64,000 nucleotides of DNA from the NCBI RefSeq assembly GCF_023169885.1, contig NZ_AP025516.1:992001-1056000 (forward strand), read 5' to 3'. This document shows positions 1 through 9,652 of the stretch, one piece after another. The notes beneath the pieces are model-generated. The model was not told where the DNA came from. It saw nothing but the letters and a program-made list of their open reading frames with translations, and searched no databases. The stretch is from Desulfofustis limnaeus. Its GTDB lineage: Bacteria > Desulfobacterota > Desulfobulbia > Desulfobulbales > Desulfocapsaceae. The first letter of the stretch is position 1. Each line of letters begins with the position of its first letter. The translations under genes were made by a program, and so were the position numbers.

Positions 1-1011
1 GAAAAACATACCATCGGCTGCGCCAATTGCCATGATACCGAGACGATGGATCTGGTGATCACCAGCGTTCCCCTGGATGAAGCGCTCAAGCGCCAGGGTA
101 AGGACTGGCGAGAGGCCTCGCAGCAGGAAATGCGTTCCCTGGTCTGCGCTCAATGTCATGTGGAATACCATTTCGAGACCAAGGACCATGGTGTGGCCGC
201 CAAGCCGCATCTGCCCTGGGACAACGGCATGAACCCGGAACAGATGTACGAATACTACGCCAGTGGCGAGCCGCAACCAGACGGTTTCCAGGGCCAGTTC
301 AAAGACTGGGTCCATGCCGTCTCCAAATCGCCGATGATCAAGACCCAGCATCCGGAATACGAGATGTTTCATGACAGCGTCCATGGGGCCGGCGGGGTCG
401 CCTGCGCCGACTGCCACATGCCGACGGTCGATTTCGGCGGGGAGTCCATCTCCTCGCATCACTGGACCTCGCCGCTGAAGACCGACGAAGGCATCGAAAA
501 TGCCTGTCTTGGATGCCATAGCGACAAGACGGCCGAGCACATGCGGGAGCGGGTCGAATATTATCAGGAAAAGGTGTGGCGACAGCTCAATATCGCCCAG
601 GAGAAATCGGTACGGGCCCACGAAGCGGTGCGCCGGGCCATGGAGACCGAAGGGGTAGACGAGGCGGTGCTGGCCGAGGCCCGGGAGATGGTGCGTAAGG
701 GCGCCTGGTTCTGGGATTACGTGTCGGCCGAGAACAGCGCCGGTTTCCACAATCCCACCAAGGCCCTGGATACGCTGGCTTCATCGCAGCAATACAGCGA
801 CCAGGCGGTGCAGTTGGCGATGCGGGCCAGCAAGTTCGCGATTGCCGAGGCCATGGACAAACCGATCGAAGAGCTGGTGCCGCCGATCATGGAGCACAGC
901 CGCAAGCTGCAGCAGAGCCAGGAGCATCTTGATTCCCATGTCTGGCTGCGCTATCTGGAGAAGCTGCCGGAGGCCGAACTGGTCTGGGACGGCTATAAGA
1001 AAGTGCAGTAA
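1..1011 (+). CDS. nrfA: Ammonia-forming cytochrome c nitrite reductase (NrfA), 3' part
   Basis: This is the C-terminal part of the periplasmic pentahaem enzyme that reduces nitrite to ammonium. The reading frame is open from base 1, so the start lies outside the window. Four CxxCH haem motifs are visible: CANCH (bases 19-33), CAQCH (145-159), CADCH and CLGCH. By order these are haems 2-5; the N-terminal catalytic CxxCK haem is missing only because of the window edge. The CAQCHVEYHF context and a TQHPEYE segment, which holds the conserved active-site His, are typical of NrfA. The long helical C-terminus matches the family. A strong terminator follows 50 bp downstream, so nrfA ends its transcript. 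Confidence 0.93.
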   Translation, partial: EKHTIGCANCHDTETMDLVITSVPLDEALKRQGKDWREASQQEMRSLVCAQCHVEYHFETKDHGVAAKPHLPWDNGMNPEQMYEYYASGEPQPDGFQGQFKDWVHAVSKSPMIKTQHPEYEMFHDSVHGAGGVACADCHMPTVDFGGESISSHHWTSPLKTDEGIENACLGCHSDKTAEHMRERVEYYQEKVWRQLNIAQEKSVRAHEAVRRAMETEGVDEAVLAEAREMVRKGAWFWDYVSAENSAGFHNPTKALDTLASSQQYSDQAVQLAMRASKFAIAEAMDKPIEELVPPIMEHSRKLQQSQEHLDSHVWLRYLEKLPEAELVWDGYKKVQ

Positions 1012-1060
1012 CAGCCGGCAGTGCCGGCAGGATCGCCGAATCGATCTCGCAGAGCGAGAA

Positions 1061-1093
1061 AAGGGATGGCCGCGGCGCGGCCATCCCTTTTTT
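1061..1093 (+). terminator. Rho-independent terminator after nrfA
   Basis: A 12-bp perfect stem, AAGGGATGGCCG with its complement, encloses a 5-nt loop and runs into six T residues. A short A-run on the left side means it could also stop transcripts of hutI arriving from the other direction. Confidence 0.85.
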
Positions 1094-1131
1094 GGGTTGT
1101 GCCGGATGGTGCGACGGCGGCGCCGGGTGGG

Positions 1132-2376
1132 CTAGACCACTCGGCGCCCTTTCTTGTAGACCTCCTGGACCGACGAGACGCCGGCATGATAGGGGAGAAT
1201 GGACGGGGATTCGCCGTCGAGCAGCAGAAAATCCGCCTGCTTGCCAACATCGAGGCTGCCCACCCGATCGGCGAGGCCGAGCGCATAGGCGCCATTGAGG
1301 GTAGCAGCGGTCAGGGCCTCGGCCGGGGTCAGGTCCATCAGCAGCACCGCCAGGCCAAAAGCGAAGACCATCGACTCGCAGTAACTCGATCCGGGGTTGC
1401 AGTCGGTGGCCAGCGCCACCGGTAAGCCCTGGTTGATCATCTGTCGAGCCTTGGCGAAGGGCTTTTTCAGGCTATAGGCGGTCACCGGCAGCAGGGTGGC
1501 CACAACGCCGGCTGCGGCCATTCGCTGCAGGTTGTCGGGATGGGCGGCGAGCAGGTGGTCGGCGGACAAGGCCCGCAGTTCAGCGGCCAATGCCGCTCCG
1601 CCCAGGTCGTGCACTTCGTCGGCGTGCAGTTTGACCCGGAAGCCAAGTCCCTGAGCGGCCCGCAAGAGCCGCCGGCCCTGCTCGATGGAGAAGACGCCTT
1701 CCTCGCAGAAGATGTCGCAGGCGTCGGCGAGTCCTTCCTCTTTGACCAGCGGCAGGACCTCGTGGATCAGCAAGGCGATGAAGTCGTCGGACCTGCCCCG
1801 ATAGACCTCGGGGATGGCGTGGGCGCCCAGGAAGGTGGCGACGATGTCCTGCGGCGATCGGGCGGCTGCCTGGCGGATGGCGCGCAGCATCTTCAGCTCG
1901 TTGTCCTGGTCCAGGCCGTAACCGCTCTTGATTTCCAGCGTTGTTGTACCGTGGCGCAGGGCGGTCAGGGCCCGCTCCAGGGTGACATCGGCCAGAAATT
2001 GTTCGCTGGCCCGGGCAACGGCCTGAACCGAAGAGAGGATGCCGCCGCCGCGTTTGAGGATTTCGAGATAGGGCGTGCCGGCCAGCCGCAGATCGAATTC
2101 GGCCTCTCTGGTCGCGGCGAAACACAGATGGGTGTGCGGATCGACGAAGCCGGGAACGAGGCATTTGTTCCCGCAGTCGATCTCTGCATCCGGCGGTTGT
2201 CCTGAACGGGCCCTGAGCACCGTTTCGTAGGGGCCGAGAGCGGCAACCGTGCCGTCCTCGACGAGCAGGGCGCCATCCGGGAAGCAAGCGAGTTGCCCCT
2301 GTTTCTTGCCGCCCCGGGCCCTGCCTTCATCCACCGGAGTATAGATCCGCGCCTTTTTGTAAAGCGTAGTCGTCAT
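1132..2376 (-). CDS. hutI: Imidazolonepropionase
   Basis: HutI opens the ring of 4-imidazolone-5-propionate to give N-formimino-L-glutamate, the third step of histidine breakdown. The 414-residue length fits the family. The amidohydrolase metal motif PGFVDPHTH lies at residues 75-83, followed by a KSGYG segment, a HADE segment and a late TDCNPGSS segment carrying the metal-binding Asp. The start is supported by GGAGGG nine bases upstream. It sits 28 bp downstream of hutU on the same strand, so the two form one transcript. Confidence 0.95.
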   Translation of the reverse strand: MTTTLYKKARIYTPVDEGRARGGKKQGQLACFPDGALLVEDGTVAALGPYETVLRARSGQPPDAEIDCGNKCLVPGFVDPHTHLCFAATREAEFDLRLAGTPYLEILKRGGGILSSVQAVARASEQFLADVTLERALTALRHGTTTLEIKSGYGLDQDNELKMLRAIRQAAARSPQDIVATFLGAHAIPEVYRGRSDDFIALLIHEVLPLVKEEGLADACDIFCEEGVFSIEQGRRLLRAAQGLGFRVKLHADEVHDLGGAALAAELRALSADHLLAAHPDNLQRMAAAGVVATLLPVTAYSLKKPFAKARQMINQGLPVALATDCNPGSSYCESMVFAFGLAVLLMDLTPAEALTAATLNGAYALGLADRVGSLDVGKQADFLLLDGESPSILPYHAGVSSVQEVYKKGRRVV

Positions 2377-2404
2377 GCCCTGCGCCCTCCGCTGATGGTT
2401 TGGT

Positions 2405-4429
2405 TCACCCTTGAAAGAGGGCCGCGACCGCCGTTTCGACGGCGTTCTCGTCGGCCCGGAAGGGGATGGTTATCTGGTCGTTGCTGTCGTTGCTCCGATT
2501 GTATGCCATCGCCACTTCCATGGCGTTGGGGTTGCGCGCCCAGTTACGCCGAGCCACTCCGCCCATGACGTCCCAGGACATGGCCGAGCGCAGGATTCGG
2601 CTGACCCGCTCCGAGCCGTCGAGCACCATGCCGAAGCCGCCGTTAATCGCCTTGCCGATGCCGGTGCCGCCGCCGTTGTGCAGCGCCACCAGCGACATGC
2701 CGCGGGCGGCGTTGCCGGCAAAGCAGTGGGTTGCCATGTCGGCGCAGACATTGGAGCCGTCGGTGATATTGGCGGTCTCCCGAAAGGGCGCATCGGTGCC
2801 GCCCGGGTCATGGTGGTCGCGGCCGAGGATGATCGGGCCGACCTCGCCGCGGGCCACCATCTCGTTGAACTTCAGGGCGATGGCGGTACGGCCGCCGGCG
2901 TCGGCGTAAAGGATTCTCGCCTTGCTGCCCACCACCAGCCGGTTTTTCTTGGCATCGCGGATCCAGGCGTGGTTGTCCCGGTCTTCGGCCCGGCGGGTCG
3001 GGTCGATGCAGGACATCGCGGCCCGGTCGGTGGCATCCAGGTCCTCATCGCGACCGGACAGGCAGACCCAGCGAAACGGCCCGTACCCGTAGTCGAAGAT
3101 CGGTCCCATGATATCCTCGAAATAGGACGGGTAGACGAAGCCGTCCTTGGCGTCGACGCCGTTTTTCGCCACCTCGGACACCCCGGCGTCGAACACCGCC
3201 TTGAGGAAGGCGTTACCGTAATCGAAGAAGTAGGCGCCTTGCTGGTCGAGCCGGCAGATGGCCCGGTAGTGGCGTTTGAGGCTGGCGTCGACCAGGGCCC
3301 GGAAACGGGGCCGATCGGTGGCGAGCAGGGCCGTCCGTTCGGCAAAGTCGACGCCCTGCGGGCAATAACCGCCGTCGTAGACCACGTGGCAGGAGGTCTG
3401 GTCGGACAGCAGGTCGACCGTCACCCGCCGGTCGGCAAGATACTCAAGCAGATCGACCACGTTGCCGTGATAGGCGATCGACGTGTTGTGCTGTTTGGCC
3501 ACTGCGTCCTGCGCCAGGGCGACGATCTCCGCCAGGTCGGCGGAGACCACGTCCACCCAGCCCTGGGAACAGCGGGTTTCGATGCGCGACCGGTCGACCT
3601 CCGCGGTGATCGAGACGGCCCCAGCGATCTTTGCGGCCTTGGGCTGGGCGCCGCTCATGCCGCCCAGGCCGGAGGAGACGAAGAGCAGGCCGGCCAGGTC
3701 GCCGTCGGGCGCCACTCCGCACCGCTTGCGACCGGCGTTGAGCAGGGTGTTGTAGGTGCCGTGGACGATCCCCTGCGGGCCGATATACATCCAGCCGCCG
3801 GCCGTCATCTGCCCATAGGAACTGACCCCCATCTGGGCGGCGATCTCCCAGTCGTCGGGATTGTCGTAGAGCCCGACCATCAGGCCGTTGGTGATGATCA
3901 CCCGGGGGTTGTCCGGGGCCGAGCGAAACAGGCCAAGCGGGTGACCGGACTGCATCACCAGAGTTTGTTCTTCGGTCAATTCCTGCAGATATTTTTTGAT
4001 CAGCCGAAACTGCATCCAGTTCTGGCAGACCGCCCCGGTCTCACCGTAGGTGACCAGTTCGTAGGGATAGAGGGCGACATCGAAATCCAGGTTGTTGTCG
4101 ATCATCAACTGGAAGGCCTTGCCCGCCAGACATTTTCCCTGATACTGATCGATCGGCAGGGCCTTGATCGGGCCGTGCGGCCGGAAGCGGTACCCGTAGA
4201 TTCGTCCGCGGGTTCGGAGTTCCTCGAGAAATTCCGGGATCAAGGTGGCATGGTGGTGCTCCGGCAGGTACCTGAGCGCATTTTTCAGCGCCGTGACGGT
4301 CTGGGCGCGGTTCAGCCGAAAGCCGCGATCCGGGGCCCGGCGGATGGTATCCTGGAAGGAACCGGGTTCGGGGAGCTGGTCGTCGAGCCGTATCCTCATG
4401 GCTGCCGCTATGGTTTCGCTGGTAAACAT
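2405..4429 (-). CDS. hutU: Urocanate hydratase, long form
   Basis: HutU adds water to urocanate using tightly bound NAD+ as electrophile, giving imidazolonepropionate. The NAD-binding GLGGMSGAQ motif is at residues 254-262 and the conserved Cys segment RWVCLSG follows later. At 674 residues it is clearly longer than the roughly 555-residue enzymes of Pseudomonas and Bacillus and close to the animal enzyme in length, with an extended N-terminus. AGGAG precedes the ATG. It is divergent from hutH, and the 214-bp spacer between them holds two HutC operators. Confidence 0.95.
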   Translation of the reverse strand: MFTSETIAAAMRIRLDDQLPEPGSFQDTIRRAPDRGFRLNRAQTVTALKNALRYLPEHHHATLIPEFLEELRTRGRIYGYRFRPHGPIKALPIDQYQGKCLAGKAFQLMIDNNLDFDVALYPYELVTYGETGAVCQNWMQFRLIKKYLQELTEEQTLVMQSGHPLGLFRSAPDNPRVIITNGLMVGLYDNPDDWEIAAQMGVSSYGQMTAGGWMYIGPQGIVHGTYNTLLNAGRKRCGVAPDGDLAGLLFVSSGLGGMSGAQPKAAKIAGAVSITAEVDRSRIETRCSQGWVDVVSADLAEIVALAQDAVAKQHNTSIAYHGNVVDLLEYLADRRVTVDLLSDQTSCHVVYDGGYCPQGVDFAERTALLATDRPRFRALVDASLKRHYRAICRLDQQGAYFFDYGNAFLKAVFDAGVSEVAKNGVDAKDGFVYPSYFEDIMGPIFDYGYGPFRWVCLSGRDEDLDATDRAAMSCIDPTRRAEDRDNHAWIRDAKKNRLVVGSKARILYADAGGRTAIALKFNEMVARGEVGPIILGRDHHDPGGTDAPFRETANITDGSNVCADMATHCFAGNAARGMSLVALHNGGGTGIGKAINGGFGMVLDGSERVSRILRSAMSWDVMGGVARRNWARNPNAMEVAMAYNRSNDSNDQITIPFRADENAVETAVAALFQG

Positions 4430-4504
4430 GGTCTACTCCTGTCAGGTCGTCGGAAGGGGTGATCTCACTATTCATTGACACCAAAGACTATACCATCAGA
4501 TAAA

Positions 4505-4514
4505 TGTATATACA
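4505..4514. promoter_or_regulatory. HutC operator 1 (TGTATATACA)
   Basis: A perfect palindrome in the hutU/hutH divergent region. HutC repressors are known to recognise TGTA-N2-TACA. The identical decamer recurs at 4558, 13126 and 13299. Confidence 0.8.
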
Positions 4515-4557
4515 AATTGATTGTCATTGCTCCTTTGCTGTTGCCCGCATCGCATTT

Positions 4558-4567
4558 TGTATATACA
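4558..4567. promoter_or_regulatory. HutC operator 2 (TGTATATACA)
   Basis: The second perfect copy, 53 bp (about five helical turns) from operator 1. It lies upstream of the chosen hutH start. The spacing would suit cooperative binding or separate control of the two divergent promoters. Confidence 0.8.
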
Positions 4568-4643
4568 TTACGCGCGTGTTCCGATCTGTCCGCCGTCGTT
4601 GTCACACACGCTCTGTTCGTGCCATTCAACCGCCACCTCCGCC

Positions 4644-6176
4644 ATGAACCGTCTCGAAATCGAACCAGGCCGATTGACCCTGGGCGCCCTGCGGGTAATC
4701 GCCCGCGAACCCGTCACGATATCCCTTGCCGCGACCAGCCGCGAAGCCATCCAGCGGTCGGTGGCGACGGTGAAGTCGCTCATCGACGGCGGCCGGGTCA
4801 TCTACGGGATCAACACCGGCTTCGGCCTGCTGGCCAACACCCTGATCCCCGACGACGAGTTGGAGCACCTGCAGCGCTCCATCGTGCTCAGTCATGCCGC
4901 CGGCATCGGCGGGCTGATGAAGGAGTCGACCGTGCGCCTGATGATGGTCCTCAAGATCAACAGCCTGGCCAGGGGCTACAGCGGCATTCGCCAGGAGGTG
5001 ATCGACGCCCTGGTGGCGCTGGTCAATGCCGAGGTCTATCCCTGTGTGCCGCAGAAGGGTTCGGTGGGCGCCTCCGGCGACTTGGCGCCGCTGGCGCACA
5101 TGAGCACGGTGCTGCTCGGCGAAGGGGAGGTAACCCATCGCGGCCGTCGTTTGAGCGGCCGGGAAGGTCTGCAGCTGGCTGGTCTGGCGCCGGTGACGCT
5201 GGGTCCCAAGGAGGGCCTGGCCCTGCTCAATGGCACCCAGGCCTCCACCGCTTTTGCCCTGCAGGGATTGTTCGCCGCCGAGGACCTGTTCGCCGCCGGC
5301 GTGGTTGCCGGCAGTCTCGCCGTCGACGCGGCACTCGGCAGCCGGCGGCCCTTTGAGGATATCATCCACCAGGTGCGCGGCCACCAGAGCCAGATAGATG
5401 CCGCCCGTGCCTATCGTCATCTGCTCGACCACAGCGAGATCGAGATCTCGCACCGGAACTGCGAAGCGGTGCAGGACCCCTATTCGCTGCGCTGTCAGCC
5501 GCAGGTCATGGGGGCCTGTCTGACCCAGATCCGCAACAGCGCCGAGGTCATCGGCATCGAGGCCAACGCCGTATCGGATAATCCGCTTGTCTTCAGCGAG
5601 TTGCAGGATATCTTCTCCGGCGGCAATTTTCATGCCGAGCCCATCGCCATGGCGGCCGACAACCTGGCCCTGGCCATCGCCGAGATCGGCGCCCTGTCCG
5701 AACGGCGGATCGCCCTGCTGATCGACACCCATATGAGCAAGCTGCCGCCTTTTCTGGTGGAGAAGGGCGGCCTCAATTCCGGCTTCATGATCGCCCAGGT
5801 GACCTCGGCGGCGCTGGCCAGCGAGAACAAGGCGCTGGCTCATCCGGCCTCGGTGGACAGCCTACCCACCTCGGCCAATCAGGAAGACCATGTGTCCATG
5901 GCCACCTTTGCCGCCCGGCGGCTCACCGAGATGGCTGAGAACACCGCCGGGGTGCTGGCGGTGGAGATGCTCGCCGCCTGCCAGGGGATTGATTTTCGGG
6001 CGCCGCTGAAGTCGTCGCCGCGGCTGGAAGAAGCCAAGGCGATGATCAGGGAGCGGGTCCCCTTTTACGAGCAGGATCGCTATTTCGCTCCTGATATCGC
6101 CAAGGCTCAGGAAGTGATCCAGGGCGGGGCCCTCAACGGGCTGCTGCCGGCGGGCATTCTGCCCAGCCTCGGGTGA
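4644..6176 (+). CDS. hutH: Histidine ammonia-lyase
   Basis: HutH deaminates L-histidine to urocanate, the entry step of the pathway. The Ala-Ser-Gly triplet that cyclises to the MIO electrophile is at residues 143-145 in [11 protein letters not shown]. The GGNFHAEP and QEDHVSM segments are also present. From this ATG the protein has 510 residues, the usual family length. The frame stays open to 4521, but a start there would place both operators inside the gene and add a non-family extension. No strong Shine-Dalgarno precedes the ATG. hutC follows after 7 bp. Confidence 0.94.
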   Translation: MNRLEIEPGRLTLGALRVIAREPVTISLAATSREAIQRSVATVKSLIDGGRVIYGINTGFGLLANTLIPDDELEHLQRSIVLSHAAGIGGLMKESTVRLMMVLKINSLARGYSGIRQEVIDALVALVNAEVYPCVPQKGSVGASGDLAPLAHMSTVLLGEGEVTHRGRRLSGREGLQLAGLAPVTLGPKEGLALLNGTQASTAFALQGLFAAEDLFAAGVVAGSLAVDAALGSRRPFEDIIHQVRGHQSQIDAARAYRHLLDHSEIEISHRNCEAVQDPYSLRCQPQVMGACLTQIRNSAEVIGIEANAVSDNPLVFSELQDIFSGGNFHAEPIAMAADNLALAIAEIGALSERRIALLIDTHMSKLPPFLVEKGGLNSGFMIAQVTSAALASENKALAHPASVDSLPTSANQEDHVSMATFAARRLTEMAENTAGVLAVEMLAACQGIDFRAPLKSSPRLEEAKAMIRERVPFYEQDRYFAPDIAKAQEVIQGGALNGLLPAGILPSLG

Positions 6177-6183
6177 GACGGCC

Positions 6184-6933
6184 ATGAACCTCAAAAAACG
6201 GCCCAAAAACGTCCCGCTCTATAAACAGATCAAGGCCCGGATCGTCGAGCGCATCGAACGGGGCGAACTGCGCCAGGGCATGCGTATCGAGTCCGAGGCG
6301 GAGCTGGTCGATCTGCTCGGCGTCTCCCGGATGACGGTCAACCGGGCCCTGCGCGAGTTGACCGCAGAAGGGCGGCTGATCCGGATCCAGGGGCGCGGCA
6401 CCTTCGTGGCCGACCGTAAGCCGCAGTCGGTATTGCTGGAGATCAAATCGGTGGCGGAGGTCATCAAGAAGCGCGGCGGCCGGCATTCTTGCACCGTACA
6501 CCTGCTCAAGGAGGAGAAGGCAAAACCGGTGGTGGCGGCGGAACTGGGGTTGCCGCCGTACAGCCCGGTCTTCCACTCGATCGTCGTCCATCGCGAGAAT
6601 AACATTCCGATTCAGCTGGGCTGCCGTTATGTCAATCCGGTCATCGCCCCGCACTTCCTGGAGCAGGATTTCACCAAAAAGACGGTGACCGAATACCTGC
6701 TGAGTCTGGCCCCGGCGTCGGCGGTGCAGCACGTGGTCGAGGCCCTGATACCCGACAACTGGATTCGGGAACTCCTGGAAATCGGCGATTTCGAGCCCTG
6801 CCTGGCGCTCTACCGCAAGACCTGGGTCGGCGAGACCATCGCCACCTACAGCATCTTTTATTACCCCGGATCCCGTTACACCCTGGCGGGGATGTTCACC
6901 CCGGCGCCCAACGACAAGATCGCCGTCTCCTGA
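6184..6933 (+). CDS. hutC: GntR-family histidine utilisation repressor
   Basis: A 249-residue transcription factor with an N-terminal GntR winged helix (about residues 10-75, ending in GRGTFVADRK) and a C-terminal UTRA ligand domain (about 85-240). HutC proteins bind TGTA-N2-TACA palindromes and are released by urocanate. Four such palindromes in this window fit that role. It lies 7 bp after hutH and so would be autoregulated with it. It converges on the HisC-like gene 32 bp away. Confidence 0.9.
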   Translation: MNLKKRPKNVPLYKQIKARIVERIERGELRQGMRIESEAELVDLLGVSRMTVNRALRELTAEGRLIRIQGRGTFVADRKPQSVLLEIKSVAEVIKKRGGRHSCTVHLLKEEKAKPVVAAELGLPPYSPVFHSIVVHRENNIPIQLGCRYVNPVIAPHFLEQDFTKKTVTEYLLSLAPASAVQHVVEALIPDNWIRELLEIGDFEPCLALYRKTWVGETIATYSIFYYPGSRYTLAGMFTPAPNDKIAVS

Positions 6934-6965
6934 CGCAGCCTGCCGGCACCGGCCGGATGCAGGAG

Positions 6966-8090
6966 TTAGAGCAGTTGTCCGAGACGGTTGAGAAAGTGCT
7001 GAAGGTCCTCGCTACTGCCTACCGTCACCCGCAGGCAGGTCTCGTAACCGGGACTGGTCCACGGCTTGACGATGATGCCGTGACGCAGCAGTCGTTCAGC
7101 GAGCACCGTACTGTTTTGCCGACAGTCGATAAAGAGGAAATTGGCCGCCGAAGGGGCGACACTCAGGCCCAGGCCCGTCACCCCCGCAGCCAGCAGTTCT
7201 CTGTTGCTGCGATTATGCGTCACGGTTGCCGTCAGGAAATCGGTGTCGCCGATGGCGGCGATGGCCGCCGCCTGGGCCAGGCAGTTGACGTTGAACGGCT
7301 GCCGAATCTTGTCCACGTGTTCAACCAGTGTCGCCTCGGACAGCAGGCCGTAGCCCACGCGCAGGCCGGCCATGCCGTAAGCCTTGGAGAAGGTGCGCAG
7401 CACCGCCCAGGGGTTGGGCAGATCGGCCAGCATCTCCAGGCTGTTTGGAAAACCGGGCAGGGCGACCGCATATTCGTAGTAGGCCTCGTCGAGCACCACC
7501 AGGGTGTCGGGGTCGGTGGCCGCCAGTACCCGGGCCAATGCCGCGTCGTCGAGAAAGCACCCCACCGGGTTGGAGGGGTTGCTGAACATCAGCAACCGGC
7601 AACCGTGCGAAACTGCGGTCACCAGGTCGTCAACGGCAAAGCGGTGGTCCCCGGTCAGGGCGACCCGCACCACCTCCGCTCCCTGTTCGAGCGCGTAGAT
7701 CTCGTGCAGCAGAAATGACGGGGTGACGGTCACCATTTGGTCGCCGGGACGGAGGCAGGCGCGGCAGAGCAGGGCGATCAACTCCTCTGAGCCGTTGCCG
7801 ACGACGATCCGGTCGGCGCTGATGGAGGTGTGGTCGGCCAAGGCCGCTTTCAGAGCGGCAGCCGTCGGATCGCTGTATTTCCAGCCGGAATCAAGGGCCA
7901 GGCGGGCGGCCTGGTGGGCCCGGGGTGACATGCCGAGCGGGTTCTCATTGCTGGCCAGTCGGCTGATGGTGGTCGCTCCGTACTTTCGACTGACGAAGTC
8001 TTCCGGTAATCCGGCGTTATAGAGCGGCAGGGCGGTAATCTGCGGTTTTATCAGGCGGGCCACTCGGTTGCCGCCACCAGGTATGCTCAT
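6966..8090 (-). CDS. HisC-like PLP aminotransferase in the hut operon
   Basis: A fold-type I aminotransferase of the histidinol-phosphate aminotransferase family, 374 residues. The PLP lysine is K236 in TFSKAYGMAGLR, with the NPSNPVG and DEAYYEY segments upstream. GAGG precedes the ATG and the gene starts 7 bp after dctM, so it is the last gene of the ftcD-dctPQM operon. Its place among catabolic genes, not his biosynthesis genes, suggests a histidine/imidazolepyruvate or related transaminase. That is inference; a true biosynthetic HisC cannot be excluded. Confidence 0.85.
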   Translation of the reverse strand: MSIPGGGNRVARLIKPQITALPLYNAGLPEDFVSRKYGATTISRLASNENPLGMSPRAHQAARLALDSGWKYSDPTAAALKAALADHTSISADRIVVGNGSEELIALLCRACLRPGDQMVTVTPSFLLHEIYALEQGAEVVRVALTGDHRFAVDDLVTAVSHGCRLLMFSNPSNPVGCFLDDAALARVLAATDPDTLVVLDEAYYEYAVALPGFPNSLEMLADLPNPWAVLRTFSKAYGMAGLRVGYGLLSEATLVEHVDKIRQPFNVNCLAQAAAIAAIGDTDFLTATVTHNRSNRELLAAGVTGLGLSVAPSAANFLFIDCRQNSTVLAERLLRHGIIVKPWTSPGYETCLRVTVGSSEDLQHFLNRLGQLL

Positions 8091-8097
8091 GGGAGCC

Positions 8098-9648
8098 TCA
8101 GAAAATCAGTTTCGGTAAAAATGTCGCCAAGGTGGGGAAGAACCAGAGGATGGCGACGCCAACCGCCTGGAGCAGGATGAACGGCATAACTCCCCGGTAG
8201 ATCTGCCCGGTGGAGATTTCAGGCGGGGCGGCGCCGCGCAGGTAGAACAGGGAAAAACCGAACGGCGGCGTCAAAAAAGAGGTCTGCAGGTTGATCGCGA
8301 ACAGAATCGACAACCAGACCGGGTCGTGACCCATGATAATGAGCAGCGGGGCGATGAGCGGCAGCAGGATGACGCTGATCTCCACGAAATCGAGAAAGAA
8401 GCCGAGCACAAACACCAGGAGCATGCAGAACAACAGCGCGCCGTTGGCCCCGCCGGGCATGGACTCGATGATCGTGGCCACCCGCTCCTCGCCCCCCAGG
8501 CCGATGAACACCAGGGAAAACATGGAGGCGGTGAGGATGGTGGCAAAGATCATCGAGGTGACCACCATGGTCGAGGTCAGGATGCCCCCGAGGAGTTTGT
8601 GCCGGTTGGTATGGTAGAGCGCTTTGCCGAGCGAATAGGAACCGATCAGGGCCAGCACGATGCAGACCATGCCGATTCCCCAGTCGGTCGAGGTCAGGTC
8701 GCTGCGTTGCAGCCTGACCGGCGAGACGCCGGCAACGATGGCCAGCCCGACAAACGCGGCCGTCCCGGCAAGCATCGTTTTCTTGGCGTTGCCGAGCCGC
8801 GCTCCGGCCAGCAGGATCGCTCCCACCGCTCCCACCGAGGCGGCCTCGCTGGGGGTGGCGATGCCGCCGAGGATCGAGCCGAGGACCGCCACGATCAGCA
8901 GGATGGGCGGAACAACGGCACCCATGACTTCGCTAAAGGTGGGCCGGCTCACCGCGTCTCCGGTCAGCGCCGGAGCCGATGCGGGAGACAGCCAGGCCCG
9001 CAGCAGCAGGTAGATGATATAGACGGCAACGAGCATCAGGCCCGGCACCAGCGCGGCGGCGAACATCTGGCCCACCGAGATGGTCTCGATGGTGAACACG
9101 CCTTTGGCGTATTGCGCCTGCTGGTAAGCGTTGGACATGATGTCGGTGAGGATGATGAGCAAGGTCGATGGGGGGATGATCTGCCCCAGCGTCCCCGAGG
9201 TGCAAACGATGCCGCAGGCCAGACTCGGCTGATAGCGGTTGCGCAGCATGGTCGGCAAGGCGATCAATCCCATGGCCACGACGGTGGCCCCGACAATGCC
9301 GGTGGAGGCCGCCAGTAAGGCGCCGACGATGACCACGGAGATGCCCAGCCCGCCCCGCATGCGCCCGAACAGGCGGCCCATGGTCTCCAGCAGATCCTCG
9401 GCGATCCGGCTTTTTTCAAGAACGACACCCATCAGGACGAACAGCGGGATGGCGATCAATACGTCGTTGGTGAGCAGGCCGAAGGCCCGCTGAGCCAGTG
9501 CCCCGAGCAAACCCATGTCGAAGACGCCGAAGGCATATCCGAGAAAGGCGAACAGTGCCGCTACACCGGTCAGGGTAAAGGAGACTGGATAGCCCATGAT
9601 GATGCCGGCGATGAGGCCGATGACCAGCAGAATATCGAGCGGGAGCAT
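8098..9648 (-). CDS. dctM: TRAP transporter large permease (DctM)
   Basis: The membrane subunit that carries the Na+-coupled transport path of a TRAP system. Roughly a dozen or more hydrophobic segments run through the 516 residues. This is longer than the usual 425-430; the extra length is an inserted stretch around residues 285-370 with two or more hydrophobic helices. I start at the ATG giving MLPLDILLV, 4 bp after dctQ; an upstream in-frame Met would overlap dctQ. Confidence 0.9.
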   Translation of the reverse strand: MLPLDILLVIGLIAGIIMGYPVSFTLTGVAALFAFLGYAFGVFDMGLLGALAQRAFGLLTNDVLIAIPLFVLMGVVLEKSRIAEDLLETMGRLFGRMRGGLGISVVIVGALLAASTGIVGATVVAMGLIALPTMLRNRYQPSLACGIVCTSGTLGQIIPPSTLLIILTDIMSNAYQQAQYAKGVFTIETISVGQMFAAALVPGLMLVAVYIIYLLLRAWLSPASAPALTGDAVSRPTFSEVMGAVVPPILLIVAVLGSILGGIATPSEAASVGAVGAILLAGARLGNAKKTMLAGTAAFVGLAIVAGVSPVRLQRSDLTSTDWGIGMVCIVLALIGSYSLGKALYHTNRHKLLGGILTSTMVVTSMIFATILTASMFSLVFIGLGGEERVATIIESMPGGANGALLFCMLLVFVLGFFLDFVEISVILLPLIAPLLIIMGHDPVWLSILFAINLQTSFLTPPFGFSLFYLRGAAPPEISTGQIYRGVMPFILLQAVGVAILWFFPTLATFLPKLIF

Positions 9649-9652
9649 GATC

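Noticed and set aside
2411-4462. Long plus-strand reading frame of 683 codons
   Set aside because: It is the mirror of hutU; the product has no family pattern and reflects GC-rich codon use.
4521-4643. Upstream extension of hutH with a Cys-rich N-terminus
   Set aside because: It would run through HutC operator 2 and add residues not found in histidine ammonia-lyases; the ATG at 4644 gives the usual length.
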